A model generated the notes under the pieces. That model was given only the letters and a program-made list of their open reading frames with translations. It was not told the origin of the DNA and did no database searches. The position numbers and the translations under genes are program-made. A stretch of DNA of 57,985 nt from Porticoccaceae bacterium (lineage in GTDB: Bacteria; Pseudomonadota; Gammaproteobacteria; Pseudomonadales; Porticoccaceae), in the NCBI GenBank assembly GCA_029252555.1, contig JAQXBF010000012.1, forward strand, positions 1 to 57,985, given 5' to 3'. This document shows positions 47,614 to 57,358 of this stretch, in pieces; within the stretch, counting starts at the first letter, position 1; every line of letters begins with the position of its first letter.

Positions 47614-49641
47614 ATGTTCAGCACACAGCCAGTTTACAACTTATTGATGCTGCTGGCTCTACTGCCTGCTGTGGTGACAATCAGCCCGTCGCCCGCTAAC
47701 GCAACAGCCTCAGATAACAGGGCTCAGCTCGCTCCGGCCAGTGCACCCATTGCCACAGATCAGCAACTTAAAGCCCAGCGCGCCCTCTATGCTCAGAGCA
47801 TGAAGTTGGTTCGTGATCGGGACTGGAAAAAACTCCGCCGCCAAAGAACTCAGCTAGTCAACTATCCCCTCTACCCGTACCTGATTTATGCCGATTTAAT
47901 TGCGGATCTAAGCTATGCAAGACGGCATGAGGTCAGCAATTATCTGCGCCGCTATGCAGGGTCGGTCAAGGCACAGCATCTTCGTGCTCGCTGGCTAGAC
48001 TATCTGGCTAGACGAGCCTACTGGACCGCCTACACAGAATATTATGAACCTCAAACCGCTAGCATAAGCCGTCAATGTCATTTTTATTTAGCGCAATATC
48101 GGCTAGACAACAAACCTCTAGCCATCAGTGAAGGGCTTAAAATTTGGTCTCGGGGAAAATCTCAACCAAAGACCTGTGACAAGTTATTTGGCATCCTGAT
48201 TAAAGAAAAACATATTAGTGAGAGCCTTGCATGGCGGCGATTCAATGCTGCCCTGTTGAACCATAACTTCCAGCTAGCCCGCTACTTAAAAAGATTTTTG
48301 CACAGTTCAGAGTATCTGCAACGGCATGAACTTTATTATGATATCGAGCGCAACCCCAAACGGTTGAGCCAACGAGCACTTTTTTCCAGCAACAGTGTTG
48401 AAGAGCGACAGGTAATTGAACATGGCTTAACCCATCTGGCGCGCATGGACCCCAACCTGGCGCTAAAGCACTGGTCACGCTATCAGCAGAGCCATGAATT
48501 TAGTCATCAGTCTCAGGCAAAAATTGCCAGTTCTATTGTCAAAGGGTTGCACAAAAAGGGGCATACAAAGGCGGCAGACAGCTATTTTGTCGACCATCTA
48601 TCACTGCTCAATCAAACCCTCGAGGGAGAGCTAACAGAATGGCGCATCCGTCAGTCTCTGTCAGAGTTAGACTGGCCCGACGCAAGGGTATGGCTGTCGC
48701 GGCTGCCCGATGCCAATCAGCAGAAAACAGTCTGGCGCTATTGGGCAATACGCAGCATGGAGAGTGACCCTGCCACCACATTAAGTCCAGAGCTAAACCA
48801 GCTAACTCAATCTCTGGCGAGAGAGCGTGACTTTTATGGATTCTTGGCCAGTGAAAAATTAGGCAGAAGCTATAGTATCAATCACAATCCGGCGATTGTT
48901 GAGCATAGCCTGCTCCGATCTATCGCTGGAATACCTGCAATGCAGCGAGCTCGAGAGCTACACTTCCATGGCGACAGCCTCGATGCTAACCGTGAGTGGT
49001 CCGCCGCCAGTAAAAATTATCAACAGCAGGACTGGGTGGCGGCAGCTGTTCTAGCCAGCCAATGGCAGTGGCACAACAAAGCAATCGCCAGTATGGGCAG
49101 CGCCAAATATTGGGACGACCTTGAAATCAGATTTCCACTGGCCTATGCGGAACCCATTAACCAAGCCGCTAAAAAGGCTGGTATAGAAAACTATTTGCTG
49201 TTTGCACTGGCGCGTCAGGAAAGCGCATTTAATGCTTCGGCAACCTCTGGTGCCGGTGCCATGGGTCTCGTTCAGGTGATGCCGGCAACGGCTAAATCTA
49301 CTGCACGAAAACACCGCCTGCCTTATCGCAGTAAAAAACAGTTGCACTCAGCGTCCATTAATTTACCGATTGGCTCTAGCTATTATGGGGATATGCTTGA
49401 GCGATTTGGCAACAATCGAATATTGGCAACAGCTGCTTATAATGCAGGCCCTTCTCGGGTCGACCAATGGTTGCGCAAAACCGATGGCAAGCTGCCTTTT
49501 GATGTTTGGATGACTCTTATTCCGTTTAAAGAAACACGTATTTATGTGCGTAATGTAATGATGTATTCGGCTATTTATTCGCGCAAACTCGGCTTAACAC
49601 CGCCCATGCTTTTGCAACATGAACGGGATATGCTGCTGTAA
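47614..49641 (+). CDS. slt: Soluble lytic murein transglycosylase
   Basis: Periplasmic enzyme that cleaves glycan strands to anhydromuropeptides, the substrates later handled by NagZ. Signal peptide (LLMLLALLPAVVTISPSPANA), long helical superfamily domain, C-terminal catalytic domain with Glu in ARQESAFNASATSGAGAMGL, VQVMPATAK and TAAYNAGPSRVDQWL. 675 residues as for Slt70. See the inverted repeat over its RBS. Confidence 0.96.
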   Translation: MFSTQPVYNLLMLLALLPAVVTISPSPANATASDNRAQLAPASAPIATDQQLKAQRALYAQSMKLVRDRDWKKLRRQRTQLVNYPLYPYLIYADLIADLSYARRHEVSNYLRRYAGSVKAQHLRARWLDYLARRAYWTAYTEYYEPQTASISRQCHFYLAQYRLDNKPLAISEGLKIWSRGKSQPKTCDKLFGILIKEKHISESLAWRRFNAALLNHNFQLARYLKRFLHSSEYLQRHELYYDIERNPKRLSQRALFSSNSVEERQVIEHGLTHLARMDPNLALKHWSRYQQSHEFSHQSQAKIASSIVKGLHKKGHTKAADSYFVDHLSLLNQTLEGELTEWRIRQSLSELDWPDARVWLSRLPDANQQKTVWRYWAIRSMESDPATTLSPELNQLTQSLARERDFYGFLASEKLGRSYSINHNPAIVEHSLLRSIAGIPAMQRARELHFHGDSLDANREWSAASKNYQQQDWVAAAVLASQWQWHNKAIASMGSAKYWDDLEIRFPLAYAEPINQAAKKAGIENYLLFALARQESAFNASATSGAGAMGLVQVMPATAKSTARKHRLPYRSKKQLHSASINLPIGSSYYGDMLERFGNNRILATAAYNAGPSRVDQWLRKTDGKLPFDVWMTLIPFKETRIYVRNVMMYSAIYSRKLGLTPPMLLQHERDMLL

Positions 49642-49711
49642 CACTAGTTTATAGCCCGACCAGAGCTCCTGTAGCGCAGCCTAATGGCGGTGCAAACCAA
49701 GGCAACCACCT

Positions 49712-50515
49712 ATGATAGATATTGGCGTAAATCTCTCCAGCAAGCGATTTAAAGGCGATATAGGCGAGGTTCTAACGCGAGCTCGTGAGGCGGGTGTTCA
49801 GCAGATGGTTCTGACTGGTACTTCTCTAGACGAGAGCCAGCTGGTTATCGATATTTGCGACGAGTACGCTGAGCAGTTCCCAGCCATGCTTTTCGCCACT
49901 TGCGGCATTCATCCCCATGATGCCAGTTCGTTTAACAATGAAAGCCTAGCCGCACTGCGCGACCTCTCCACGCACCCTCAGGTGGTTGCTATCGGAGAAG
50001 CGGGCCTCGACTTTAACCGTAACCTCTCCTCAGCAAAACAACAGGAAGTCGCCTTTGAAGCCCAGCTGGAATTGGCGGCCGAATTACAGATGCCCGTTTT
50101 TCTCCATGAGCGCGATGCCGCCAAACGTCAGCTGGAGATTCTTAATAGCTATCGCGATGCCTTTAGTGAAGGTGTAATCCATTGTTTTACCGGCGACGAA
50201 AAGACATTATTTAGCTATTTGGATATGGACTTACATATCGGCATAACCGGATGGGTGTGTGACGAGCGACGAGGTCTTGAATTGAAGGGGCTGGTCAAAA
50301 ATATTCCCCTAGAACGCCTGTTAATAGAGACCGACTCACCCTATTTACTGCCAAGAAATATGCACCCTGTGCCTAAGGATCGCCGCAATGAACCGGCTTT
50401 TTTGCCCTTTGTTCTGTCGGGCATTGCCGATGCAAGAAAGGAAACTCCTGAAGAGATAAAGTCAGCCACTAGCGCCAATGCGGCACGTTTTTTTAAGTTA
50501 CCGGTAGCGGATTAA
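49712..50515 (+). CDS. tatD: TatD metal-dependent DNase
   Basis: 267 residues. Metal ligands in GIHPHDA, GEAGLDFNRN, VFLHERDA, IHCFTGDE and IETDSPYLLPR. The N-terminus IDIGVNLSSKRF matches enteric TatD rather than YcfH. Likely 3'-5' exonuclease or DNA repair. Ends with a few bp overlap against the MOSC gene. Confidence 0.95.
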   Translation: MIDIGVNLSSKRFKGDIGEVLTRAREAGVQQMVLTGTSLDESQLVIDICDEYAEQFPAMLFATCGIHPHDASSFNNESLAALRDLSTHPQVVAIGEAGLDFNRNLSSAKQQEVAFEAQLELAAELQMPVFLHERDAAKRQLEILNSYRDAFSEGVIHCFTGDEKTLFSYLDMDLHIGITGWVCDERRGLELKGLVKNIPLERLLIETDSPYLLPRNMHPVPKDRRNEPAFLPFVLSGIADARKETPEEIKSATSANAARFFKLPVAD

Positions 50516-50979
50516 CTCTCTATGCTATCGCCAACGGCGATTATACCGGCGCCCCGAATCTGGGCACGCAGCCCGCCCTTGCCCACAAGGTCAGGGAGAA
50601 TTTTATAGGCCAAGCGCTTTTGCAAACTGGCACAGGGTTCACAGAGTTGTACTCCATAGCATTCAAGACCATTAACCCTAAAAGTCTTGCCCACTAAATC
50701 GTTGAGCCGAATACCCTCGGTAACAACATTGCGTCGAAAGTCGCTCTCGTGAAATGTATTGCCGGTAGCACTATTAAAGTTCTCTACTACTTCTGACTCT
50801 ATCAGGGTGATTTCCCAATCCGGCTGGCCTTTATAATTCGATCTGTTTTTCCCCGTCTCGGAATAGTATCGGTCACCTACAATGCCCTTGCCCGCTCTGA
50901 TAAGAACTTTTTCGTGGCCACTGATGCCGTCGCCAGCTTTAGCTGCGATATAAATTCCCTTTATTTTACCCTCTGACAT
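50512..50979 (-). CDS. MOSC-domain protein
   Basis: 155 residues, MOSC fold that in relatives binds molybdenum cofactor sulfur via a cysteine. Motifs GIVGDRYYSETG, ITLIESEVVENFN, FRRNVVTEGIRLNDLVG and the Cys in LCEPCASLQ. Start 50979 follows RBS aaggggtgg. A GTG six bp earlier is in frame. 9 bp after the HD gene, so co-transcribed. Confidence 0.88.
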   Translation of the reverse strand: MSEGKIKGIYIAAKAGDGISGHEKVLIRAGKGIVGDRYYSETGKNRSNYKGQPDWEITLIESEVVENFNSATGNTFHESDFRRNVVTEGIRLNDLVGKTFRVNGLECYGVQLCEPCASLQKRLAYKILPDLVGKGGLRAQIRGAGIIAVGDSIES

Positions 50980-50988
50980 AGCCACCCC

Positions 50989-51561
50989 TTAACTGTCCAT
51001 TAAGTCTTTATAAATACTGGATTTCGGCTGACTAAATACCGAGCGTACCATGGGTTCGAATAGGGACAATTCCATCTTCGGCATACTGGGATCAAATGAC
51101 GGATCATCATATTTGGCAATAAATCGTGCCGTGCGCTTAAAGTTTTCATTTTCAGCAAACTGATCGCGCATATTGCGATCGGCACCCAAAAAGTGAAAGA
51201 AATTATAGCCCTGAAAAATAGCATGATGCTTGATCATCCAGTGATTTTCTTCAGAGATAAATGGCTGCAAAATAGCGGCGGCCACATCAGCGTGATTCGC
51301 GCTACCAAGAGTGTCACCAATATCATGCAATAGCGCACAGACAATATATTCTTCGTCTTCGGCCGCTTCAGCGGCACGATGAGCGGTCTGCAGACTATGC
51401 TGGAGACGGTCTACCGCAAAGCCGCCATAGTCACCGTTTAACAATTCCATATGGCTGAGAATACGGTCTGGCAATTTCTGAAAAAATGCCAGTTGCTCCG
51501 GCATAATAATTTCCCAGTCTTCTGAGGTGCTTGCAGACATTTTAGTAAAAGATGCTTTCAT
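50989..51561 (-). CDS. HD-domain protein, PhnZ-like
   Basis: 190 residues. Ligand pattern RLQHSLQTAHRA, ALLHDIGD, HADVAAAIL and MIKHHAIF gives H, HD, H and H, close to the mixed-valent diiron oxygenase PhnZ rather than to a nucleotide hydrolase. PhnZ cleaves an aminomethylphosphonate. Whether this one is an oxygenase is inference. RBS gcagggaaatt. Forms a pair with the MOSC gene. Confidence 0.75.
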   Translation of the reverse strand: MKASFTKMSASTSEDWEIIMPEQLAFFQKLPDRILSHMELLNGDYGGFAVDRLQHSLQTAHRAAEAAEDEEYIVCALLHDIGDTLGSANHADVAAAILQPFISEENHWMIKHHAIFQGYNFFHFLGADRNMRDQFAENENFKRTARFIAKYDDPSFDPSMPKMELSLFEPMVRSVFSQPKSSIYKDLMDS

Positions 51562-51687
51562 AATTTCCCTGCTATAACTGATTTTTTAATTATTAGAATA
51601 ATTCAGATATTAGCAGCACGGAAAGGATTTGGCTATGTGGGCAGCAGCGATGCTGTTCCGGGTAGGTGGGGATACTGGTTGGGATCA

Positions 51688-51752
51688 AACGCTGCAGGCT
51701 CCTCATAACGCTGCAGGCCCCGAAAAGGACCCTTGCCCCCGAAAAGGCAGCA
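51688..51752. repeat. Short direct and inverted repeats downstream of the GH3/HD genes
   Basis: AACGCTGCAGGC occurs at 51688 and 51707, and CCCCGAAAAGG at 51718 and 51737. CCCTTGC and GCAAGGG flank the latter (near 51730-51755). A weak terminator of the GH3 gene is possible. The gap 51562-51771 holds no gene. Confidence 0.6.
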
Positions 51753-51771
51753 AGGGATTTAACGCGAATGT

Positions 51772-54282
51772 TTAGGCTTCCAGATCGCAGTACTCGATCA
51801 GGTCTGCCGGTGCATTAGGTACGATGCGGACATCTTTAATAGTCACTGCAAAAGAGCGAGATGTTGCCAACAGGAATGGCGTGGTCACTTTTTCAAGATC
51901 CGCGCCAACGGCTTTAAAGCACTTGAGGCTAATACCACGCGTCACCCACTCACCTTTTGGCGCGCGACGGAACATTTTGGTCACGTCCTGAGCGCCATGG
52001 CAGGGCCAACCGCAATCCATACGCTGGGTCACTTTGCCTCTTGGGCGTTTATCCACTCTAAACTCAACCATCACGGCACCGTTTTTGTCGGACATATCAG
52101 ATAGGCTAAGGGCATCTTCAGACTGCCAGAAGAACTGGCTCTCGCGCTTGCCTGTCCATTTAACCAAGCGGGAATCTTCCTGCAATGTACCATCTACAGT
52201 GGTGACCGTAAGATCACCAAACGCAGATTTTGTCTTGGAGCCTTCAACTAGTCGAGACCAGTCACTGCTATCGCCTATAAAAGCTTTAAATGGCGCGCGA
52301 TTACTGCCATTAAAAACAATTTGTGCAACCGACAGCCCCTCCGTCATAGAAACTTCGTTGAGTTTGCCCGCGATAAGCTCTTTATCCCCATAGGCCAGGC
52401 CCTGGCCGAGAGTAAATAACAAATCAGCAACGGGTTGCGATTTGTCAGTTTTATTTTGCTCCGCAAACGGCCAGTCGAAAGAGAGCTTGCCGGTAAAGTC
52501 ATAACGAGGCTGGCCTTCGGCATCTGCTATCAGCACATCGGCGATACCACCGCCTTCAGTTCCTGGCAACCAGGCAACAACAAAGGCATCGGAACTATTG
52601 ATCTCTGCGTTCATCCACAACGGGCGCCCGGTTAAAAACACTGCAACCACAGGAATATTTTGCTTCTTTAAACTTTGCAAAAGTTTTAGATCAGTCTTGT
52701 CACCATCGTTAAAGACCAGCGACTCAATATCTCCAACACCTTCAGCATAGGGCTCTTCTCCGAAAACCACTACAGCCACATCAGGCTTTTTGGTCCAGCT
52801 ACCATCGACACTAAGTTCGCTGGTGCTACCAATATTTTTTAGCCCAGATTCAAGGCCTGCATAAATTGAGGTTGCACCGGGAAACTCACTATTTTTATTT
52901 TCCGTTCCCTGCCAAGTGATGGTCCAGCCACCATTTTGTTTGCCAATATTGTCTGCGCCATCGCCAGTTACCAACACATGCTGGTTTGGTTTCAGCGGCA
53001 ATATCTGGTTTTTATTCTTTAACAGTATCAGAGACTTGCGCACAGCTTCACGGGCCACTGCTCTGTGCTCTGGAGCCCCAATAAGTGCGGTTTTACCTGC
53101 AACTTTTCTGGTCGATGGTGCGCCCTTTTCGTAGAGGCCAGCTCGAATTTTGACCCGCAGAATTCGTGTTACCGCATCATCAATTCTAGACATGGCGATT
53201 TCACCAGACTTAACCTGAGCGATGGTATTAAATAGCAGCGCCTTCCAATCTTCTGGGGCCATGATCATATCGACACCGGCATTCACGGACTGAGCGCAAC
53301 TCTCGTTGTTACAGCCGTCGACCTGGCCAATACCATTCCAGTCGCTCACCACAAAACCATCAAAGCCCATGGAGCCCTTCAATACATCGGTCAGGAGCTG
53401 CTTATGGCCGTGAAGCTTTACGCCATTCCAACTATTAAAAGAGGCCATAACGGTCTGAACACCAGCATCAAGTGCCTTGTAGTAACCCTGACCATGCTCC
53501 TCTAACAACTGCTCGAGATCCATTGTCACTTCGCCTTGATCAATGCCGCGATACGTGGCGCCATCGCCAATAAAATGCTTTGCGGTACCAATAACCCTTT
53601 CTGAATTAGTACGCAATTCACCAGGCTCTCCCTGCATACCTTTAACAATCTCACCGGCGTAAGATCGAACAATGGGCGATTCGCTACTGTAGCCCTCGTA
53701 GGTGCGCCCCCAGCGGTAGTCTTTCACTACGGCAACTGTGGGTGCAAAAACCCAATCAATACCAGTCACAGCAACTTCACGAGCAGTAATCTCACCGATT
53801 TCTCTCATTAAAGCGGGGTCGTTGGCTACGCCGAGGCCTATATTGTGGGGGAACAAAGTTGCGCCAATAACATTGTTGTGTCCGTGCACCGCGTCTGTAC
53901 CCCATACCAATGGTATACCGGCACCACCGCCACCGCGGTCCAGTGAGGCGTGATAATAACTGTCGGCAAGCTGCAGCCAATCATCGGCACTAGAGCCCTT
54001 GTTTTGATTGGGGAACGAACCACCACCATTCAGCACTGAACCCAGGTGGTACTTGGTTACATCTTCTGGAGTGACCCATTTGATCTCACCCTGAATCATC
54101 TGGCCAACTTTTTGCTCGAGGGTCATATCCTGCAAAATACTCTGCACCTGCGCCTCAACTGCTTTGTCGGCTATAGCAGTGCTAGTTGACAGGCTAAAAA
54201 AGGCGATCACCACCGTTCTAAGTATGTGTTTTACAGACATTAATGACCGATTTAACAGGCCAGCTTTCAATTCAACAAACAT
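51772..54282 (-). CDS. Secreted GH3 beta-glucosidase / glucan glucohydrolase
   Basis: 836 residues. Two GH3 domains: N-terminal barrel with KHFIGDGATYRGID and the nucleophile Asp in GFVVSDWNG, C-terminal sandwich with VVAVFLTGRPLWMN and WLPGTEGGGIAD, then a C-terminal extra domain as in ExoP-type glucan exohydrolases. Signal peptide (FFSLSTSTAIA). I use ATG 54282 (gagagttgtg before it), and 54240 is a plausible shorter start. Substrate is probably a beta-1,3/1,4 glucan. An inverted repeat lies 110 bp upstream. Confidence 0.9.
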   Translation of the reverse strand: MFVELKAGLLNRSLMSVKHILRTVVIAFFSLSTSTAIADKAVEAQVQSILQDMTLEQKVGQMIQGEIKWVTPEDVTKYHLGSVLNGGGSFPNQNKGSSADDWLQLADSYYHASLDRGGGGAGIPLVWGTDAVHGHNNVIGATLFPHNIGLGVANDPALMREIGEITAREVAVTGIDWVFAPTVAVVKDYRWGRTYEGYSSESPIVRSYAGEIVKGMQGEPGELRTNSERVIGTAKHFIGDGATYRGIDQGEVTMDLEQLLEEHGQGYYKALDAGVQTVMASFNSWNGVKLHGHKQLLTDVLKGSMGFDGFVVSDWNGIGQVDGCNNESCAQSVNAGVDMIMAPEDWKALLFNTIAQVKSGEIAMSRIDDAVTRILRVKIRAGLYEKGAPSTRKVAGKTALIGAPEHRAVAREAVRKSLILLKNKNQILPLKPNQHVLVTGDGADNIGKQNGGWTITWQGTENKNSEFPGATSIYAGLESGLKNIGSTSELSVDGSWTKKPDVAVVVFGEEPYAEGVGDIESLVFNDGDKTDLKLLQSLKKQNIPVVAVFLTGRPLWMNAEINSSDAFVVAWLPGTEGGGIADVLIADAEGQPRYDFTGKLSFDWPFAEQNKTDKSQPVADLLFTLGQGLAYGDKELIAGKLNEVSMTEGLSVAQIVFNGSNRAPFKAFIGDSSDWSRLVEGSKTKSAFGDLTVTTVDGTLQEDSRLVKWTGKRESQFFWQSEDALSLSDMSDKNGAVMVEFRVDKRPRGKVTQRMDCGWPCHGAQDVTKMFRRAPKGEWVTRGISLKCFKAVGADLEKVTTPFLLATSRSFAVTIKDVRIVPNAPADLIEYCDLEA

Positions 54283-54394
54283 AAATCACAACTCTCTTCC
54301 AAAAGTACCCAATAATAAAATTCAATAAGCACATCGCCCGCGATGAGCGCCAGCTTCTCAGAAATCTGGCAACTATACGCAAACAGATAGGCAT

Positions 54395-54417
54395 GTAACC
54401 CAACAGTATTAGGTTAC
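54395..54417. promoter_or_regulatory. Inverted repeat upstream of GH3 gene
   Basis: GTAACC-N11-GGTTAC, perfect 6-bp arms, 110 bp before the GH3 start and 130 bp after the LytTR gene. It could be an operator. LytTR sites are usually direct repeats, so the factor is unknown. Confidence 0.45.
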
Positions 54418-54549
54418 GAGATCAGGTTGGCACGGTCTTGAATTTAGGGGAAGTGCATATGCGGCAGCCTGCTTGTGCCGTGCGATAAACGGGATTATGG
54501 GCCTTGTTTCTAATGGGCCAGGAGCTGTGGACCAGAGTACAGCTCTCGC

Positions 54550-55356
54550 CTATTGAAATAAATTGCGAATCGACTCGCGGTAGTTACGACTAACCTTTAA
54601 CGAGCCTCCATCCGAGAGGTGAAGAAGGCTGCCACCCTTTTGCAACGGCGTCACACTGACTACTCTCTCGACATTAACGATGGTTGAGCGGTGTATTTGC
54701 ACAAATAGTTTGTCGTCTAGTTTAGTTTTTAATTCACGTAAGGTGCTTCTAATCACATGGGTCTCACCCACAGCATGAACACACATATAATCGCCGGCGG
54801 CGTCTACCCAGTCAATGTCGTCAAAGGGAATCACTTTGACTACGCCAGAGTCGCGTACCAAGAGCTTTCGCTTCATACCGTCGGGCAAACTTTCACTGCT
54901 GTTGTCCGCAGACTTATCCGAGGCCATGCGCTCGGAGATTGCGTCAATCGCCCCGATTAATGGGGTTTTAAAGCTGATATCAGACTCGGTTTTCAGCCTG
55001 TCCAATGCACGTTCAACTGACCGTCGAATGCGGTCTTCGTCTAGGGGCTTCAACACATAGTCAACCGCATGAAGATCAAAGGCATCCACAGCGTACTGAT
55101 TAAAAGCGGTGACAAAAATAACCATCGGCATAATATCCGACTGCAGTGTTTTAACCACATCAAAGCCGTTCATGCCGGGCATCTGAATATCCAAAAATAG
55201 CAGTTCAGGCCTGAGCTCCAGAGCTGCATCAATAGCCTCTCTGCCATTGGAACACTCGGCAATAATCTCGACATCATCAAACTCCGACAGGAGTAAGCGC
55301 AAAAACTCTCGGGCGAGGGGTTCATCATCGACAATCATGGTTCTTAGCTTCTGCAT
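54550..55356 (-). CDS. LytTR-family response regulator
   Basis: 268 residues. Receiver domain with phosphoacceptor Asp in LFLDIQMPG and Lys in YVLKPLD, then a LytTR DNA-binding domain (DIDWVDAAGDYMCVHAVG, FVQIHRSTIVNVERV) of the AlgR/LytR type. 17 bp after the kinase gene, so a two-gene system. Confidence 0.95.
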   Translation of the reverse strand: MQKLRTMIVDDEPLAREFLRLLLSEFDDVEIIAECSNGREAIDAALELRPELLFLDIQMPGMNGFDVVKTLQSDIMPMVIFVTAFNQYAVDAFDLHAVDYVLKPLDEDRIRRSVERALDRLKTESDISFKTPLIGAIDAISERMASDKSADNSSESLPDGMKRKLLVRDSGVVKVIPFDDIDWVDAAGDYMCVHAVGETHVIRSTLRELKTKLDDKLFVQIHRSTIVNVERVVSVTPLQKGGSLLHLSDGGSLKVSRNYRESIRNLFQ

Positions 55357-55373
55357 AATTGCTCTTTCAGTGG

Positions 55374-56513
55374 TTAAATGGACTGTTTCTCTAAAGGCAA
55401 ACGCATAAACACGGTCAGCCCTTTGGGTTTGGCATGCTCCAGCCTAAAACTATAACTATCACCATAAAACTCGTGCAGGCGATCAATAGTATTTCTCAGG
55501 CCGACACCAGTAGATTGCATCTCTACGGTTAAATTATCCAGACCAGGGCCTGTGTCCGTAATCTCTATCTCCAAATACTCGCCGTCTAATCTGGCCGCAA
55601 TGGTTAATTTACCACCAGTCTCAGTGGGAGCAATGGCATATTTGATCGCGTTTTCAATCAGCGGCTGGAGTATCAAGCTTGGCACCAGAACGGCACTGGC
55701 TTGAGGTTGAATATCAAACTGCATCTCCAGTCTATCACCAAAGCGTGTCTGCTCAATATTCAGATACAGCTTCAGAGCATCCAGCTCTTGCTCCAAACTC
55801 ACCCTTTTAATGGGATCATTATCTAGGGAGTAGCGCAGGAAATCACTCAGCTGCACAATCATGCTATTGGCTGTCGCTGCCTGCTTAACTTTAACCAGCG
55901 CTGAAATGGCATTCAGGGTATTGAACAAGAAATGTGGGTTGAGCTGATAACGCAGCATTTTTAACTGAGCCTCATGGGCTATGGTTTCAGCCTTTGCACG
56001 GCGCAACTGCTGCTCCTTATTTTCTGCTGCGACCATCAACAATGTCTCGTGCTCATTTTGCAGTAGCTGGTAGTACTTAACCCCATGATAAAAGGCAACC
56101 CAGCAGACAAAAATCAAAATCGAGCCAAATAACCAGCCTCCAAAATCAGACCATAAATCCGCTTCACCGGTCATGGCCATAAAGGTGGTCATACGCAAAA
56201 TAGTCCAGATCAACGAGCAACCAATAACACCTGCTACAGCGGCTGAAATACGGAATATAACGCTGTCGTACCAGAAATAGTGGAACACCCAGCGCAATGG
56301 CCATGAGACGCACACTCCGAGAGCCGACTGCAGCAATGTGTGGGCTATATAAGCGGCGCCCTGTTGGTTATACCAGAGGGTTAAGCTAAGAAAACTAATG
56401 AGAGATAAGCCGAACCAGCCGACAAACTGTAATATCCAGAACTGGTAATTACTGTTGCGATAAAGCTCCCCGATAAAAGGGTGATAACTTGATTCAACCG
56501 ATGATTCAGCCAT
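55374..56513 (-). CDS. LytS-type sensor histidine kinase
   Basis: 379 residues. Four to five membrane helices at the N-terminus (WILQFVGWFGLSLISFLSL and others), then a coiled linker and the His_kinase domain with the phosphorylated His in YQLNPHFLFNTLNAIS, and an ATPase N-box LILQPLIENAIKYA and DTGPGL. Signal unknown. The neighbouring GH3 gene suggests carbohydrate, by inference. Confidence 0.94.
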   Translation of the reverse strand: MAESSVESSYHPFIGELYRNSNYQFWILQFVGWFGLSLISFLSLTLWYNQQGAAYIAHTLLQSALGVCVSWPLRWVFHYFWYDSVIFRISAAVAGVIGCSLIWTILRMTTFMAMTGEADLWSDFGGWLFGSILIFVCWVAFYHGVKYYQLLQNEHETLLMVAAENKEQQLRRAKAETIAHEAQLKMLRYQLNPHFLFNTLNAISALVKVKQAATANSMIVQLSDFLRYSLDNDPIKRVSLEQELDALKLYLNIEQTRFGDRLEMQFDIQPQASAVLVPSLILQPLIENAIKYAIAPTETGGKLTIAARLDGEYLEIEITDTGPGLDNLTVEMQSTGVGLRNTIDRLHEFYGDSYSFRLEHAKPKGLTVFMRLPLEKQSI

Positions 56514-56676
56514 AGCCCGGATCTGTTTTGTTGGTTATTAGTTATTTGATTCGCCATCGGAATCAGGGAAGTTTAAAATAGCATATTTACAGCTATAGAG
56601 GCAGTGTTGCCAGCCTATTAATCCAGCTTATCCATTTGCGGATAAAATCATTGTAAAGCTTATCGAATCAGAAATT

Positions 56677-57309
56677 ATGTCTCAATGTAAAAACACCCCA
56701 AAGCCTCACTATATAGAATATTTGGGAATTAAAGCTCTTAAATCCAGCCACCCTGGTGTGCGTAAATTGAAGCGTCAACAACAGGGGCATAGCGCCCATG
56801 GCAATAAGGTCTGGCGGTCGAGCTTTGTGCTGATGGACTATTTGACCACCTACCCGCCTGAGCAGTCTTCCCGCGTGCTGGATATAGGCTGCGGCTGGGG
56901 TTTGACCAGCCTTTTTTTGGCCAAGCAATATTCCGCTCAGGTCACCGGCCTGGATATTGATGAATCCGTAGCACCTTTTCTGGCACTGCAATCTGAGATC
57001 AATCAATGTGAAATGCATTTTGAAGCTCGCAGCTTTGAATCTCTAACCCGAGAAGAGCTATCTTCGTACCAAACTATTATCGGCACTGATATCTGTTTTT
57101 GGGATGAGATGACAACACCCTTATTTGATTTACTTGGCCTGGCCCTCAGAGCTGGAGTAGAGAGAATTATTATTGCAGACCCCGGCCGGCCACCCTTCTG
57201 GGACCTTGTAGATCGCTGCGCGCAAGCTTTTGGCGCAGAGGTGGTTGCCCGCCGTATTTATGAGCCTTGGAAAACAGAAAAGTACGTGCTGGTTATTGAG
57301 CAAGCATAA
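56677..57309 (+). CDS. SAM-dependent methyltransferase
   Basis: 210 residues. Motif I VLDIGCGWGLTSLFLA and motif II-like GLDIDESV. The head HGNKVWRSSFVLMDYL resembles protein lysine methyltransferases of the METTL20/Methyltransf_16 group, but the substrate is not shown. Divergent from the kinase gene. Confidence 0.85.
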   Translation: MSQCKNTPKPHYIEYLGIKALKSSHPGVRKLKRQQQGHSAHGNKVWRSSFVLMDYLTTYPPEQSSRVLDIGCGWGLTSLFLAKQYSAQVTGLDIDESVAPFLALQSEINQCEMHFEARSFESLTREELSSYQTIIGTDICFWDEMTTPLFDLLGLALRAGVERIIIADPGRPPFWDLVDRCAQAFGAEVVARRIYEPWKTEKYVLVIEQA

Positions 57310-57340
57310 AAAAACCGCGCTGCAAGAGCGCGGTTTTTTT
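57308..57340. terminator. Bidirectional terminator
   Basis: AAAACCGCGCT-GCAAG-AGCGCGGTTTT with A- and T-runs on both sides, between the convergent methyltransferase and repeat-protein genes. Confidence 0.95.
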
Positions 57341-57358
57341 GTATGGGATAACTAACTA

